A DNA stretch of 64,000 bases from Hypholoma sublateritium FD-334 SS-4 (taxonomy: Eukaryota > Basidiomycota > Agaricomycetes > Agaricales > Strophariaceae), in contig KN817533.1 of assembly GCA_000827495.1 (NCBI GenBank), positions 499,751 to 563,750 on the forward strand. Reading direction: 5' to 3'. Below are positions 10,871 through 21,123 of this stretch, in pieces. The notes beneath the pieces are model-generated. The model did no database searches and was not told the origin of the DNA. It was given only the letters and a program-made list of their open reading frames with translations. The translations under genes and the position numbers were made by a program. The stretch's first letter is position 1. Each line of letters opens with the position of its first letter.

Positions 10871-13369
10871 AATTGGGGCACAGTCTGCCTTACATAAATC
10901 ACTTCTACATAACGTGCCTACTGCGAGCCGACAGCGTTCCCCACACGCGGTGTATGCACTGCATGTATGTACTTAAGCACAAGCCCCATCGTAGTGTCGT
11001 TTCATTTCCATAATCCATACCTCCGCGCTGCATCCCCCCTTCTGCCGTTCAAAAGACCCACCCACTCTCACCGGTCGCAGCACAACGCACGCGCCTCCCG
11101 GACATCTAAGACATCCACCTCCTGGCCCACATGCGTACAACGGTTAACCATAAAGACGTCGTGCATGTTGCTCTCAGTGGATGGATTCCCGATGAAGGTA
11201 CGGGAGGGGCCCGATGCGTCGCCACTCCGCGTGCACATCATGTCCCTCAGTTCACCAATCCCTTGTTCCTCCCATTTCTCTGCGCACCCAAACTCTCAAT
11301 ACACTCTCCGTTTCCGTGGATGCGCCAGCAGCTTTTATAGCACCTACACCTTCGCTAATCCCCCGTATCCCTGTGCGCCTAGCCGCCGTGCGTTTATACT
11401 CCCGCACAGACACACGAACGATTCGGGCCCACGCCACGCCGCATATACCTTTAAATTTCGCGAGCTGCGGGGCCCTCCCTTGGTGTTCTCGTCCATGCAC
11501 TGTGCGGGAGCACGTACTCACACGATCATGGCCGCATCACATCGCGTCCCGTTCACGCATCGTCACCCCATCTCTTTCCCGTCTGTTGTTTATTGAACCA
11601 ATGCCGATACTGCTCTCAAAAGAATTTATGTCATATTCATACAGTTCAATAAATGTTTCGTGATCTGAAAAATCAGCGTAAATAATACATTCGTTCAATT
11701 GAACATCCATGTATCTGGACTATCCAAGCGCAAGGCATCTTTATCACAAGTATCTTCCCTTCAGAAATGTTTATCTCCTCCGCAAGCCGCAAAAATTCAC
11801 TCTACATATTGAATTCTCTCCAGCTTCCCTGTTCCGCACCGCAGATTGCCTTCCTTCTCCGTCAAACTGCAGTCAGATCCCCATAGCGCAGTGCTTACTA
11901 TATCCCATTGCCCATACATAGAGATTTCGCGTACATAGACGCGCCGCGCGGCCCGTCCATATCACCTATCAGCAACCCGGTACCGCGTACAGTGTACACT
12001 GCGCATCGAACGCGCGTGCACGGGTAGTCATGGAATCGCACAAGCCGGCCGCAGTGGCGCGATACGCGCGGAGCAGGTTGCTCAGCGGTTGCTGAATGGG
12101 GGTTTACAGCGCAATCACGCCGTGGGAAGAGGGGATTAATTTCAAAAATGACAAGGCGCGAAAAAAAGCAGACCGCAGCCTGGACGCGCACCATGAGTGT
12201 TCGGTGCACACAATGTACATGCGCACACACAGCGCGGAGGTGCCACCGCGGACAAGTCGAACCTATGTGGTCCCGTTACCAGACGCTGCGCGCTGTTCGG
12301 GCGTAATCGAAACCGTATGCGTGCGCCTGGGAACCGGCAAAATATACGCGGGAGGTTTGGCAGAGGGGCGAGAGGAATAGGAGAAATCAAGAGCGATACG
12401 GCAGGTCTGTCCACCGCGGAGGAAGGAACACGGCAGGCTGGGGCGCGGTGAGGGCGCAATGTGGAGATGAAGGCAGGCGACGTGCCAAGGGAAGCGCCAG
12501 CGTCGAAGTGAATACGACGGGGATGGGGGAGTGTGAGGTATCCAGTGCGCTTGCATCCCGAAACACCGAAATATAGCCATTTTGAGCGTTAGGAACATGA
12601 CTCGGGCAAATGACTATAGGGAGAAGATTCAGCACACGAAACTCGCGGACCCTCGTTGCTAGAGCGCATGCAGGTACACCTAGATACCAATTTCCGTACT
12701 ATTTAAATTATAGCGTACTGTAAAAACTTGGCTACTTCCCCTCTACCCAGTATATCTCCCCCCCATTCTATCTTCAGAAGTTCAGTCTCTCGCTCATTTC
12801 GAAGTTCGCAGTACATAGATTATTATTTATTCCCTAAATAATTACACTACACTCCTCACCTTTCCGTGAACCCCCAAGACGTCCACACCAGTCGTCGCTC
12901 GCACCCCACAACCACCTTTCAGGAGTAAAGCGGCGGCGGCGGCGGCATGTAAATAGCGGAAGGACCTGTCATGTATTCTGAAAGAAAAAATATGCGTTAG
13001 TGGAGTAGAACAATCACATACAGATGCTGCAATCGATCGCTCTCCAAGAAAAGAGCGTACGATGAACGGATAGAAAAGGGGAGGCCACTGGCATACACAC
13101 GCTCCTACGGCGACCCTCAGACATCGTCAGTGGGCGGGGAGTGCGGTGAAGCAAAATTACCGCGCTTATGCGCGCCCACATGGAGACGAGACTGCGCGGG
13201 AGAGGAAGCGGTGACGCAGCGACGGAGATCGGGGGAGATCGGGTGGAGGAAAGGGGCGGGGAATACTGGGAGAAGGAAGTAGCAGGGTCTGGGCGCACTC
13301 ATCCGTCTAGGACGTTGGCGCACACAAGGTGTGAGAGAGCGTGTCTTCTGTCAGTGACAGATTCAGTGT

Positions 13370-13690
13370 GGAGACATATGCAAGGGGAAAATGTACACGC
13401 AGCGGTATGTGCGTATCCTCCAGTGCGTCGCAGGGTAGGACGACAGCAGATCGCCGACATCCAAGGAGCTGGATAGCTGGTGAAATTTGAAAGGACGTGA
13501 CGCGTGGTGGTAGTAAGAATTGACTTACGATGAGTTTAGCCGGCTGGGGCAAGAAAACGCGCACGGGCGCGTGGTGGGAGGAGGAGCAAGGTGAGAAAGC
13601 ATTCAACTCGACAGCGATTTAGATCTTCAAACACGCACAGATAAATGTACAGCCACTCGGCTCGATCACTTCTGAGGCCGTCCGCAGGCC
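13370..13690 (+). repeat. Diverged repeat, copy 1 (partner at 16740-16980)
   Basis: The segment around ACGCACAGATAAATGTACAG (about 13633) and the following CTCGGCTCGATCAC resemble ACGCACAGATAAAATCACAG and CCGGCGCGATCAC at about 16936. Upstream, the CGTCGCAGGGTAGGACGA stretch resembles AATCGCAGGCGAGGACGA near 16783. The match is patchy and ends are approximate. Confidence 0.45.
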
Positions 13691-16600
13691 CTACGTTCGA
13701 GTGTCGTGTCCTGTCGCTTCCTGCGCTGTGGATTACCAGCCGGATGACGGTATAATATCCTGTATGACACTCTGGAGTCTGCGGTACGACGGCCACGTCC
13801 CGCAGGCCGGCATCGCGAGCCGACACGCCGATCACGCGCGCTGGCTGAGTAAGGATGTAGCTGTTTATTTGCCTCTCCCCTCCGATCCGCGTCCCGCCGC
13901 ATGCCCTTTCGCTTCACCTCCTCCAGCTTCAGCCCCTCCAACAGTCCGCCAACAAGATAAGTAGTCTTATCTGCAGCGGCGCTACCGTCATGCACTCGCT
14001 TGTCCTTCCACTCTACACCTAGCTCCTTTCCCCACTCTCATCCATGGGTACAGTGCGCCGTGTCTCTCGGCGACCACTGTTCATCCACGTCCTCCACCCG
14101 GCCATCAGCAGCTTCCCAAGACGTATTGCCTCTGTGAAACCGAGAACAGCCCACTGCCCACATCAAATTGCCGCGATTTCTCTGAGTACAACGCAAATTC
14201 ACGACGCTAGGTATGTACCCCCTACTCGCATTCACACGTTGCTACTGACTCTAATATTTCATGTGTTGCCCTACATCTCTTTCTGGCCTTCATGTCACCG
14301 TGGGTAGTACGAATACTCGCCATCCGCCGCTGCCGAAAAACATCAGGGGCGCCGCCCGAGATGCTTTCTGTCCCACAGTCGACACCTCCTGTTCTCGGTG
14401 CGCCCTACACCACTTAATGTAAGCTCCCCCACCACCTGTCCTTGCACATCGTCACCCGTGCCGAATTTCCACCTCACGGACTTACGTACGCGCGGCGTCC
14501 CACTACGCCGCATCGCACGTCTCCCCGTTTCAGTGAACATATTTGTACGGGTGCGTGTCTGCGCTGGCCCTCCTTCTCCCTTTCTGTGAATCCACCTTGT
14601 CTTGGCTCGCGTCACGCACCTCGGGCGCGCGCCCGTGTCACATTTCGCTCTGCTATGCATCCCCGCTGACGGGGCCTTGCCCATCTTGCTACCGCAAAAT
14701 CAACGCAGTAACAGGCCGCCCCGCAGTCCCGCATTTCGCTTATGACCGCTCGATCTCCCTTCTCACCTGGGTACCTGGCCCGCAAATTCGCATTCGGCAA
14801 CCAAGAGGCGCTTAGGGTCGACGTCGGACTGTCCGACACGTACAGCTCGCCGTGCGCCTCAGCATCGCAGTTGCACGCCGGATATCGATGCGGTTGTACC
14901 AAGACTCTTCTTTGTGTCGCTGTTCAACGGAATGCCGGCTGCGGGACGGAGACAAGATAGAGGAAATACAGGAAAATTTAGATACTTACAGCATTAAGCC
15001 TGTCAACTTTTTAGATTACATGATAAGTTAAGACAAAGCTAACTAAACATACAGTCTATTTATTCTCTACGTGTGGACGATGAAATATTGAAAATGCAAT
15101 TTCGACTGATATTCAGACATGGCTCTCCGGACGATGGTCATATCGAGGAAGCGTAACGTGGCCCAATGCTTTGCGTAGGATGAGGCTGTGGTTGCGAAAG
15201 CGCGACAAGCAGGAGCGAGTGTTACTTAAATTCACCGCAAAAGCGGGCGCGGAAAGACTTCGGATGGCAAACGCGCGAGTATTAAATTCTGTACGTTTGC
15301 AAAATTGCATGTACCGCGTCTCTGTATTATTTAGTATGCGTATTATCTATTTATCTAATGGGCTTGCTCTCATATATGCTATCTTGATCGATGCGCGCGG
15401 CGCACGCGTAGGGTATCGACGCTGCGGCACACGTTAGCGCGACTGTGCGTGCGCAGCGCGCACCGAGAAATCCCGGACGGATAGCGCGAACATGCGCGGA
15501 CATTATGCGCATGTACAAGTAGCGACCCCGCGCACGGCCGACCATCACAAGTTCCTCTGTAAACCCAGCACTGCATGCATGGCGCACGGCGCCGGAGACG
15601 CGCGTGCACGGGTGGACCAGGATTCAGCTAGGTCAGCCGTGGAGACGCGGCGCACGAGGGGCACGAAGAGTAAGAAGTAGACGAACCGCCGAAACCGAAT
15701 CTGCACTCGAGATTCCCGCCAGGAAGCTGGTAGCGCTTGTAGCGCAAGAACACGCCCAGGAAAGCGCTCCAAGACACGGAGCAGAGGCGGCATCGAGCGA
15801 GCAGCGGAGACCAAAGGCTGCGCACGCAGCGCAGGTACTAAATGCACAGGCATTCCCCTGCGCGTTGACCCAACATAGCCACACTCTACCTGTTTAGCAG
15901 TACACTAGCCGCAGCGCGTGGTGTTGGCACAGCAGACACAGGATGCGTGCTCCCGGATGCATGCCGTTCAGCGCGGGAGCGAGTAGCGGAGAGGGTCAAG
16001 GAAAGGGGGATGTGCGATGAGACTGAGAAGGTGGAAATGGAAAGCCAGCCGTGTATGTGATGCACCGAGGATTCAGTGAAATAAGATAGCCTGCACGAAC
16101 ACGAGTGTTCGACGCACTTGGTCACACTCCCGCGCATAAGACATTTCAACAGCTTTACCGGGTGCAGCGCGCTATGCAGGTGCATCCGACACCGCACATG
16201 TGCACCCGGATTCAGGCCGAATATATGCGGGAGCAGGGGACCAGGAGGAGGGCGAGTAGCGGGCGTCAGGACGAAGGATTTAGGTAGATGGTGGCGGTGG
16301 AGAACGGGTGCATAGAAATTCTGCTGAGGTGGAGGCTGGATAGAGCGCGTGGTAGTGGGCCAGACATGAAAGGGAAGCTGAGCAAGCGAGGGCTGGAGTA
16401 GCACGGCGGTATCAGCTCGAAGGGCATGATCGACGATGCGCGCGCGGGACCGCTCTTGCGCAGAGCACAACCACAAATTTCACGGGCACGCACCGCGGTG
16501 CAGCATACACAGCGCACGCGTGTTCCCGGATAAATTCGAGAATGCACAAGAGCGGGAGCGGCGTATATCGGAAGGGATCGGGATGAGGTGAGAGGGACGC

Positions 16601-16739
16601 ACTAAGAGAAGTTTCTGTGGGATCAGATGGGCCAGCGGACGGTGTCTCGTGCTTCTGGGGTCTTGCTGTGAAAGGGCGATCTCTGCAGAGTGAACACACA
16701 GAGAGGAGCAAGCATCAGTCAGAAGTAATTATCCGTTGC

Positions 16740-16980
16740 GAGAGACACAAACACTACACAGCTGCATATCCATCCTCCCAGTGAATCGCAGGCGAGGACG
16801 ATAGGAGATCGATGAGTGGATGGCTGTGATGTGACCTGGAAGAACGGACATACCGTAAAAGCGATATGAAGGAGATGACACTACAGGGCAGGAGACGGAT
16901 TCGGTGCAAAGTGGCTTTTGACGGGAAACCAAATACGCACAGATAAAATCACAGCCACCCGGCGCGATCACGCCCTCAAG
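16740..16980 (+). repeat. Diverged repeat, copy 2 (partner at 13370-13690)
   Basis: Same orientation as the copy at 13.4 kb and about 3.3 kb away from it. See that entry for the shared blocks. It ends about 300 bp before the start codon of the gene at 17274. Confidence 0.45.
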
Positions 16981-17273
16981 GGGGGGGACTGCGCAATCGG
17001 AACGCTGTAGCCGTACGCTTTGAACTCGCGCTTATTGAGAAGGCCCCCCCACCTAGTGATGATTACCATAGAGCTTAGTATCCTGCCACTGTGGCCTCAA
17101 ATGTATAATGAAAGCGAGGCCAGGAAAATTATCTCTGTGGCCCAGGCCACCAGAGTGGCTGGTCTTTGCTTAGTGGCATTCATCAGGCATATAAGGCGTG
17201 TCGAATTTTCGAAAGGTATTATCTCCCACTTCAAATATACTCAAGACTTCAATCATCAAAACTCTCGTATTCA

Positions 17274-18107
17274 ATGGATGTCAGTGAAAATAACAATGCG
17301 CCCTCACGCGGACAGGCACTCCCCAAGCCGTCCGATACTCGAGCCGGCACACAGGGACAAGTCACTGCGTCAGCGGAACAAGTCGCACCTCGTATTCCGC
17401 TCGACAAATCTACACCTGCGTCGGAGTGGTCATTCACCCAAGGACCGTATGATCAACGAGGATATTATATCCTCCCACAAACTGCCGTCCGCCCGGCAAA
17501 TGCTACTGCGCAAGGACCGTCCAGCTCGCAGGAACCTAACCACCAGCTTCCAGCCGCATCCTCTACCCGTGTCACCGCACTTGTGAACACCGCCGCCGGA
17601 GCTACACAACCCCACAAGCACATCACCGAGTTTCCTTACGTTGCGATCTATCTATCCATAGCTGGGCCACCGCTCTTGTTCCGTCATCAAGACGGATTGG
17701 GATCCAGCCTGGCATGGTGGGCCTCCCGAGCTAAGATGTCGGCCATGTGGCTACGTCCGAGCGTGCGCGCTGTGATCTGGGGCCACCCCGAGACACGGCA
17801 GGAGCTCATTCGTTCTTTCAGCAAGCCAGAGGCACGGATGTCAATCGAAGAGATCAAGAGAACAATATTCAACGATGTGTGTTTGATCCTTTCGAAGGAA
17901 TCGTCGCAGGACGCATTCTGGAACGTCGTCCGGCGTCTCTATCCTTACGCGCCGCACTGCCCATACCATGTCTCCGAGTGGGCCATTCCGTGTCTGACGT
18001 GCGGCAAGGAGATTGTCGGATACGCTAGTGATACACTCTGGATAGAACGTTACTTAAGCCACCGCAAAAATGTGTGCGAGAAAACTTTGGATGCTAGACC
18101 CGCGTAG
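17274..18107 (+). CDS. Orphan protein with C2HC zinc-finger-like C-terminus
   Basis: A single-exon frame of 277 residues. The chosen ATG (MDVSENNNAPSR) begins the protein-like part; the frame is open further upstream but lacks an obviously better start. The first 130 residues are Ser/Thr/Pro/Gln-rich and probably disordered. The second half is ordered, with FPYVAIYLSIAG, AWWASRAKMSAMWLRPS and an amphipathic segment, then CPYHVSEWAIPCLTCGK and a C-x2-C-x19-H-x4-C arrangement (CLTC...H...C) that could bind zinc. I recognise no family. It may be a nuclear or DNA-linked protein, but that is a guess. It is the only intact gene between the two transposons and its composition differs from its CG-rich surroundings, so it may belong to a mobile or recently inserted segment. 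Confidence 0.6.
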   Translation: MDVSENNNAPSRGQALPKPSDTRAGTQGQVTASAEQVAPRIPLDKSTPASEWSFTQGPYDQRGYYILPQTAVRPANATAQGPSSSQEPNHQLPAASSTRVTALVNTAAGATQPHKHITEFPYVAIYLSIAGPPLLFRHQDGLGSSLAWWASRAKMSAMWLRPSVRAVIWGHPETRQELIRSFSKPEARMSIEEIKRTIFNDVCLILSKESSQDAFWNVVRRLYPYAPHCPYHVSEWAIPCLTCGKEIVGYASDTLWIERYLSHRKNVCEKTLDARPA

Positions 18108-18652
18108 TCTTGCTTGAGTCTTGCGTACGCTTATAGTATTTATTTAGCATGTCTTTGAGTCACTTTGTCTGTGTAGTATTAGATACCATTTGATAGTTTA
18201 TACATTGGGGCTATTGTCCTATCGCCATTGTGTTTTATATCCAGTCGTTGTATCCTCACACATGTGCTTGAGAGTCCATCCGCACAACGTGTTGGGCTGT
18301 CCTACGCGCCATGGACATGGCCAGATATGGTCGCTCCCGTCTTCAGGCAGCATACATCTCGCAGTACGGTTTAATTTGTTACTGTATCACGCACCGTCTA
18401 GAATGTAATTGACAGTGCCAGACAGTGCCCCGTTTCAGATACGCGGCACGAATGCAGAACGCGATTGCATATTCCTATTCAACGTGCGTTCATTTCTTCG
18501 CACACAGGCGCAGCCGGCCATTGCGCTCGGCGCGTACACCCGTACTAGTTCCTGTGACAAAAGATTATCTGCACAACTACGACGTGCCTTTGTGCGAGTG
18601 CCGGCCAGATATACACGCACGGACACATAAAAGACGCGCGACGCTCTTTCTG
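18108..18652. other. Spacer between the orphan gene and the second mobile element
   Basis: No gene or structured repeat is seen. The first 100 bp are AT-richer and probably hold the 3' untranslated region of the upstream gene. Confidence 0.5.
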
Positions 18653-18660
18653 ATGCGCAT

Positions 18661-19153
18661 ATGGCGGTCCGATAGTGGAAGTATTCCGCGTAAGTTCAAA
18701 ATCACCCGCAAAAGTTTCGAGATCAATTCAGTGTTCCCGAAAATTATTGTGACATCCCCGTACATTATATTGACTAGCCCGGAAGATATAAACACTCCCC
18801 GTAAATCTAAAGTACTCCCCGTAAAAACTGAACAAGTCCCCGGAATATTTCAGCAGTCCCCTGANAAATTTAGATACAATTTAGCCTGCCCCGTACAGTC
18901 TCCCACTTCCCCGAGATTTATTAAACACCCCCGTAAACACTCCCAACTTCCCCGGAAATATGAAGTCACTCCCCCGGAAAGATTGAGATATAAGGTTTAC
19001 ACTCAGGCCGAGGTGCCGTGCTTAGGTAAATGATCCGTCGGCATGCTACCGGCTCTGCCGGCTGACTTTAAATTCTATTTCCCACCACTCTAAGGCAGCG
19101 GCTGGAACGCGCTTCGCTCTTCACATCTCTGAGCTGCTTTTCAAGGCCACAAC
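18661..19153 (+). repeat. Left 493-bp TIR with CCCCG motif array
   Basis: It begins ATGGCGGTCCGATAGTGG and ends AAGGCCACAAC. More than ten short CCCC(G)-centred motifs followed by A/T-rich bases (for example TCCCCGTAC, CTCCCCGTAAA, GTCCCCGGAAT, TTCCCCGGAAA) occur between about 18690 and 18985 at irregular 15-35 bp spacing, all in one orientation. The remaining inner 150 bp lacks them and has a small hairpin ACCGGCTCTGCCGG-like stretch near 19050. Confidence 0.85.
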
Positions 19154-20630
19154 ATAAGGTGTGGTTCTAAGTATCCTATCCCAAGCTTCTTTACATTGAA
19201 ATCAATCGCTTCCCGACTCATGCCTGGTGGCACCGTGAGTGCAAACAGTATGGGCGGTATCTAGTATTCAATTTGCGGTAGATAGTTTACAGTACAGACA
19301 CGCCGGCTTATGAGATGAAAATATTGGAGAGTATGGGAATGGGGCCAGTGTAGATTTTACGAGTGAGCGGGACGTTCAAGAGCGTGTATGTGTGGTACGC
19401 ACCTTTGTGAGACGGGCGCCTAACACCCTGTCTGATGGGAAACCGGAGAGCGCTTAAGGGCGCGCGTTGTGAGCATGGCAATGGACAGGCTTACATGAGC
19501 TCTGATCCTGCACAGGTGCATATAATGGAAACAAGTAGTCAAAACAAACTCGACTAGAGCTGTTGCGTGCGTGGGAAGTACGAGACTGTCGTTGCTCGTG
19601 TCTACAGTGACTGCCTATGCCACGCCGTATGCTACGATATATGTCTGCACTCCGACAATCACCTAGTTGTGACTCGTAACTGAAACCTGGTTCATCAGTG
19701 AACGCGACGTAAACAGGCGCGCACGCGTGGGGAAGACGAGCGTACGTGAGACGGCTTCTACGGCTTAGCTTCCTCTGCAGTGCCAGCAGCGCTTGAGCAG
19801 CGCGCCAGCAAATCTACTGCATTACGTACCGTGGAGCTTATGTCACGGAGCCATCCAGGTCTGGTGCATATTAGCAACGAGCGCCGTGAGCCCATGTAGG
19901 TGCGGCGCGGTGCAGCATACGTTCTGAATGGTTAGAGATTCCACGGCATGTGTCGCATGAGTGCGACGAGACGCGTGCGCTGGAGCGGACGGCAGCGCCT
20001 TGTAAATGCTGTACAGTCCAACTTGAAGCACGGCGGCGACATCAGCGCACCAGACTCCAGTACTAGGCGTGCGGTATTCCATGGACCACGTCCCTGTCGA
20101 CCAACACCGTTTCAATAGGCGGCGGCCCGGGTGGCAATGCACTGTCTTGCAGACGTGAACTGTAGCCTTTCTCACGGACGTTTCGAACGATCACGTTGGT
20201 CCGCTGAGCGCTTAGGGAGTGCAGCGGCCACGAAGCGGACAAACCGTGGTACCGAGCCCAGAGTAAGAAAAAGCAGCATGCCACGGCGCACCCGCCTGCG
20301 CAATCTCTAGGTTGAAAGGTCGAATACTTATCCATATACATCTATTATGCTCGTCCTGCCCCAACTCTGCGCGCCGACGCTTTCATCACGTAAATAGGGA
20401 GCACGAAAAATGCAAACATTCGCGCTTTTAAGAAGGTAAGCGTGTGCATTATGACACCGATATACACAGGCCCGGAGCGTCCTGCTCACCTGGTTACGGC
20501 GGGCCGGCGGCAGAGCGCGTACGCACCCACACGCGCACGGGCCAGCGTCACTGTTGCATGCGCACCCTGCTGCATGACATACTCACAAAATCATGGTGTA
20601 TTTACGAACATATATTAATCTAATAAAAGT

Positions 20631-21123
20631 GTTGTGGCCTTGAAAAGCAGCTCAGAGATGTGAAGAGCGAAGCGCGTTCCAGCCGCTGCCTTAGAGTGGT
20701 GGGAAATAGAATTTAAAGTCAGCCGGCAGAGCCGGTAGCATGCCGACGGATCATTTACCTAAGCACGGCACCTCGGCCTGAGTGTAAACCTTATATCTCA
20801 ATCTTTCCGGGGGAGTGACTTCATATTTCCGGGGAAGTTGGGAGTGTTTACGGGGGTGTTTAATAAATCTCGGGGAAGTGGGAGACTGTACGGGGCAGGC
20901 TAAATTGTATCTAAATTTNTCAGGGGACTGCTGAAATATTCCGGGGACTTGTTCAGTTTTTACGGGGAGTACTTTAGATTTACGGGGAGTGTTTATATCT
21001 TCCGGGCTAGTCAATATAATGTACGGGGATGTCACAATAATTTTCGGGAACACTGAATTGATCTCGAAACTTTTGCGGGTGATTTTGAACTTACGCGGAA
21101 TACTTCCACTATCGGACCGCCAT
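20631..21123 (-). repeat. Right 493-bp TIR with CCCCG motif array
   Basis: This is the reverse complement of 18661-19153 over all 493 positions checked by eye, with the ambiguous base at the mirrored position. Confidence 0.85.

Larger units (their letters stand above)
8289..17273. other. Nine kilobases without a convincing gene
   Basis: Open frames here are Arg/Ala/Pro/His-rich on several frames at once and carry no recognisable domain. The stretch holds diverged duplicate segments (8830-10870 matched by 24120-25960; 13370-13690 matched by 16740-16980), a short (CGG)5 run at 12931-12945, and alternating blocks that are G/A-rich (8.3-10.5, 12-13.6, 15.4-17 kb) or C/T-rich (11-11.9, 13.8-14.9 kb) on the plus strand. 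No terminal repeats or tRNA were seen. Confidence 0.5.
18661..21123. mobile_element. Non-autonomous element with perfect 493-bp terminal inverted repeats
   Basis: The 2463-bp element has inverted repeats 18661-19153 and 20631-21123 that match over their full 493 bp, including an ambiguous n at mirrored positions (18865 and 20919). It is flanked on both sides by ATGCGCAT (18653-18660, 21124-21131), read as an 8-bp target duplication. That octamer is itself palindromic, so it could in principle be part of the TIR, but then no duplication remains outside. Each TIR holds a long array of irregularly spaced CCCCGTAAA / CCCCGGAAAT-type motifs, reminiscent of the subterminal transposase-binding repeats of hAT and KDZ elements, both of which make 8-bp duplications. 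The 1477-bp centre has no recognisable coding sequence, so transposase must come from elsewhere. A 'protein' readable in both TIRs is only the repeat read in frame. Confidence 0.82.

Noticed and set aside
10967..11596. 209-codon plus-strand frame starting with ATG
   Set aside because: Ser/Pro/His/Arg-rich, with an overlapping 149-codon frame in another phase, and no domain or splice structure.
18425..19033. A shared 'protein' readable at 18.4-19.0 kb and inverted at 20.8-21.3 kb
   Set aside because: The shared part is the 493-bp TIR read in frame; it contains the CCCCG motif array and an n, and the upstream parts differ.
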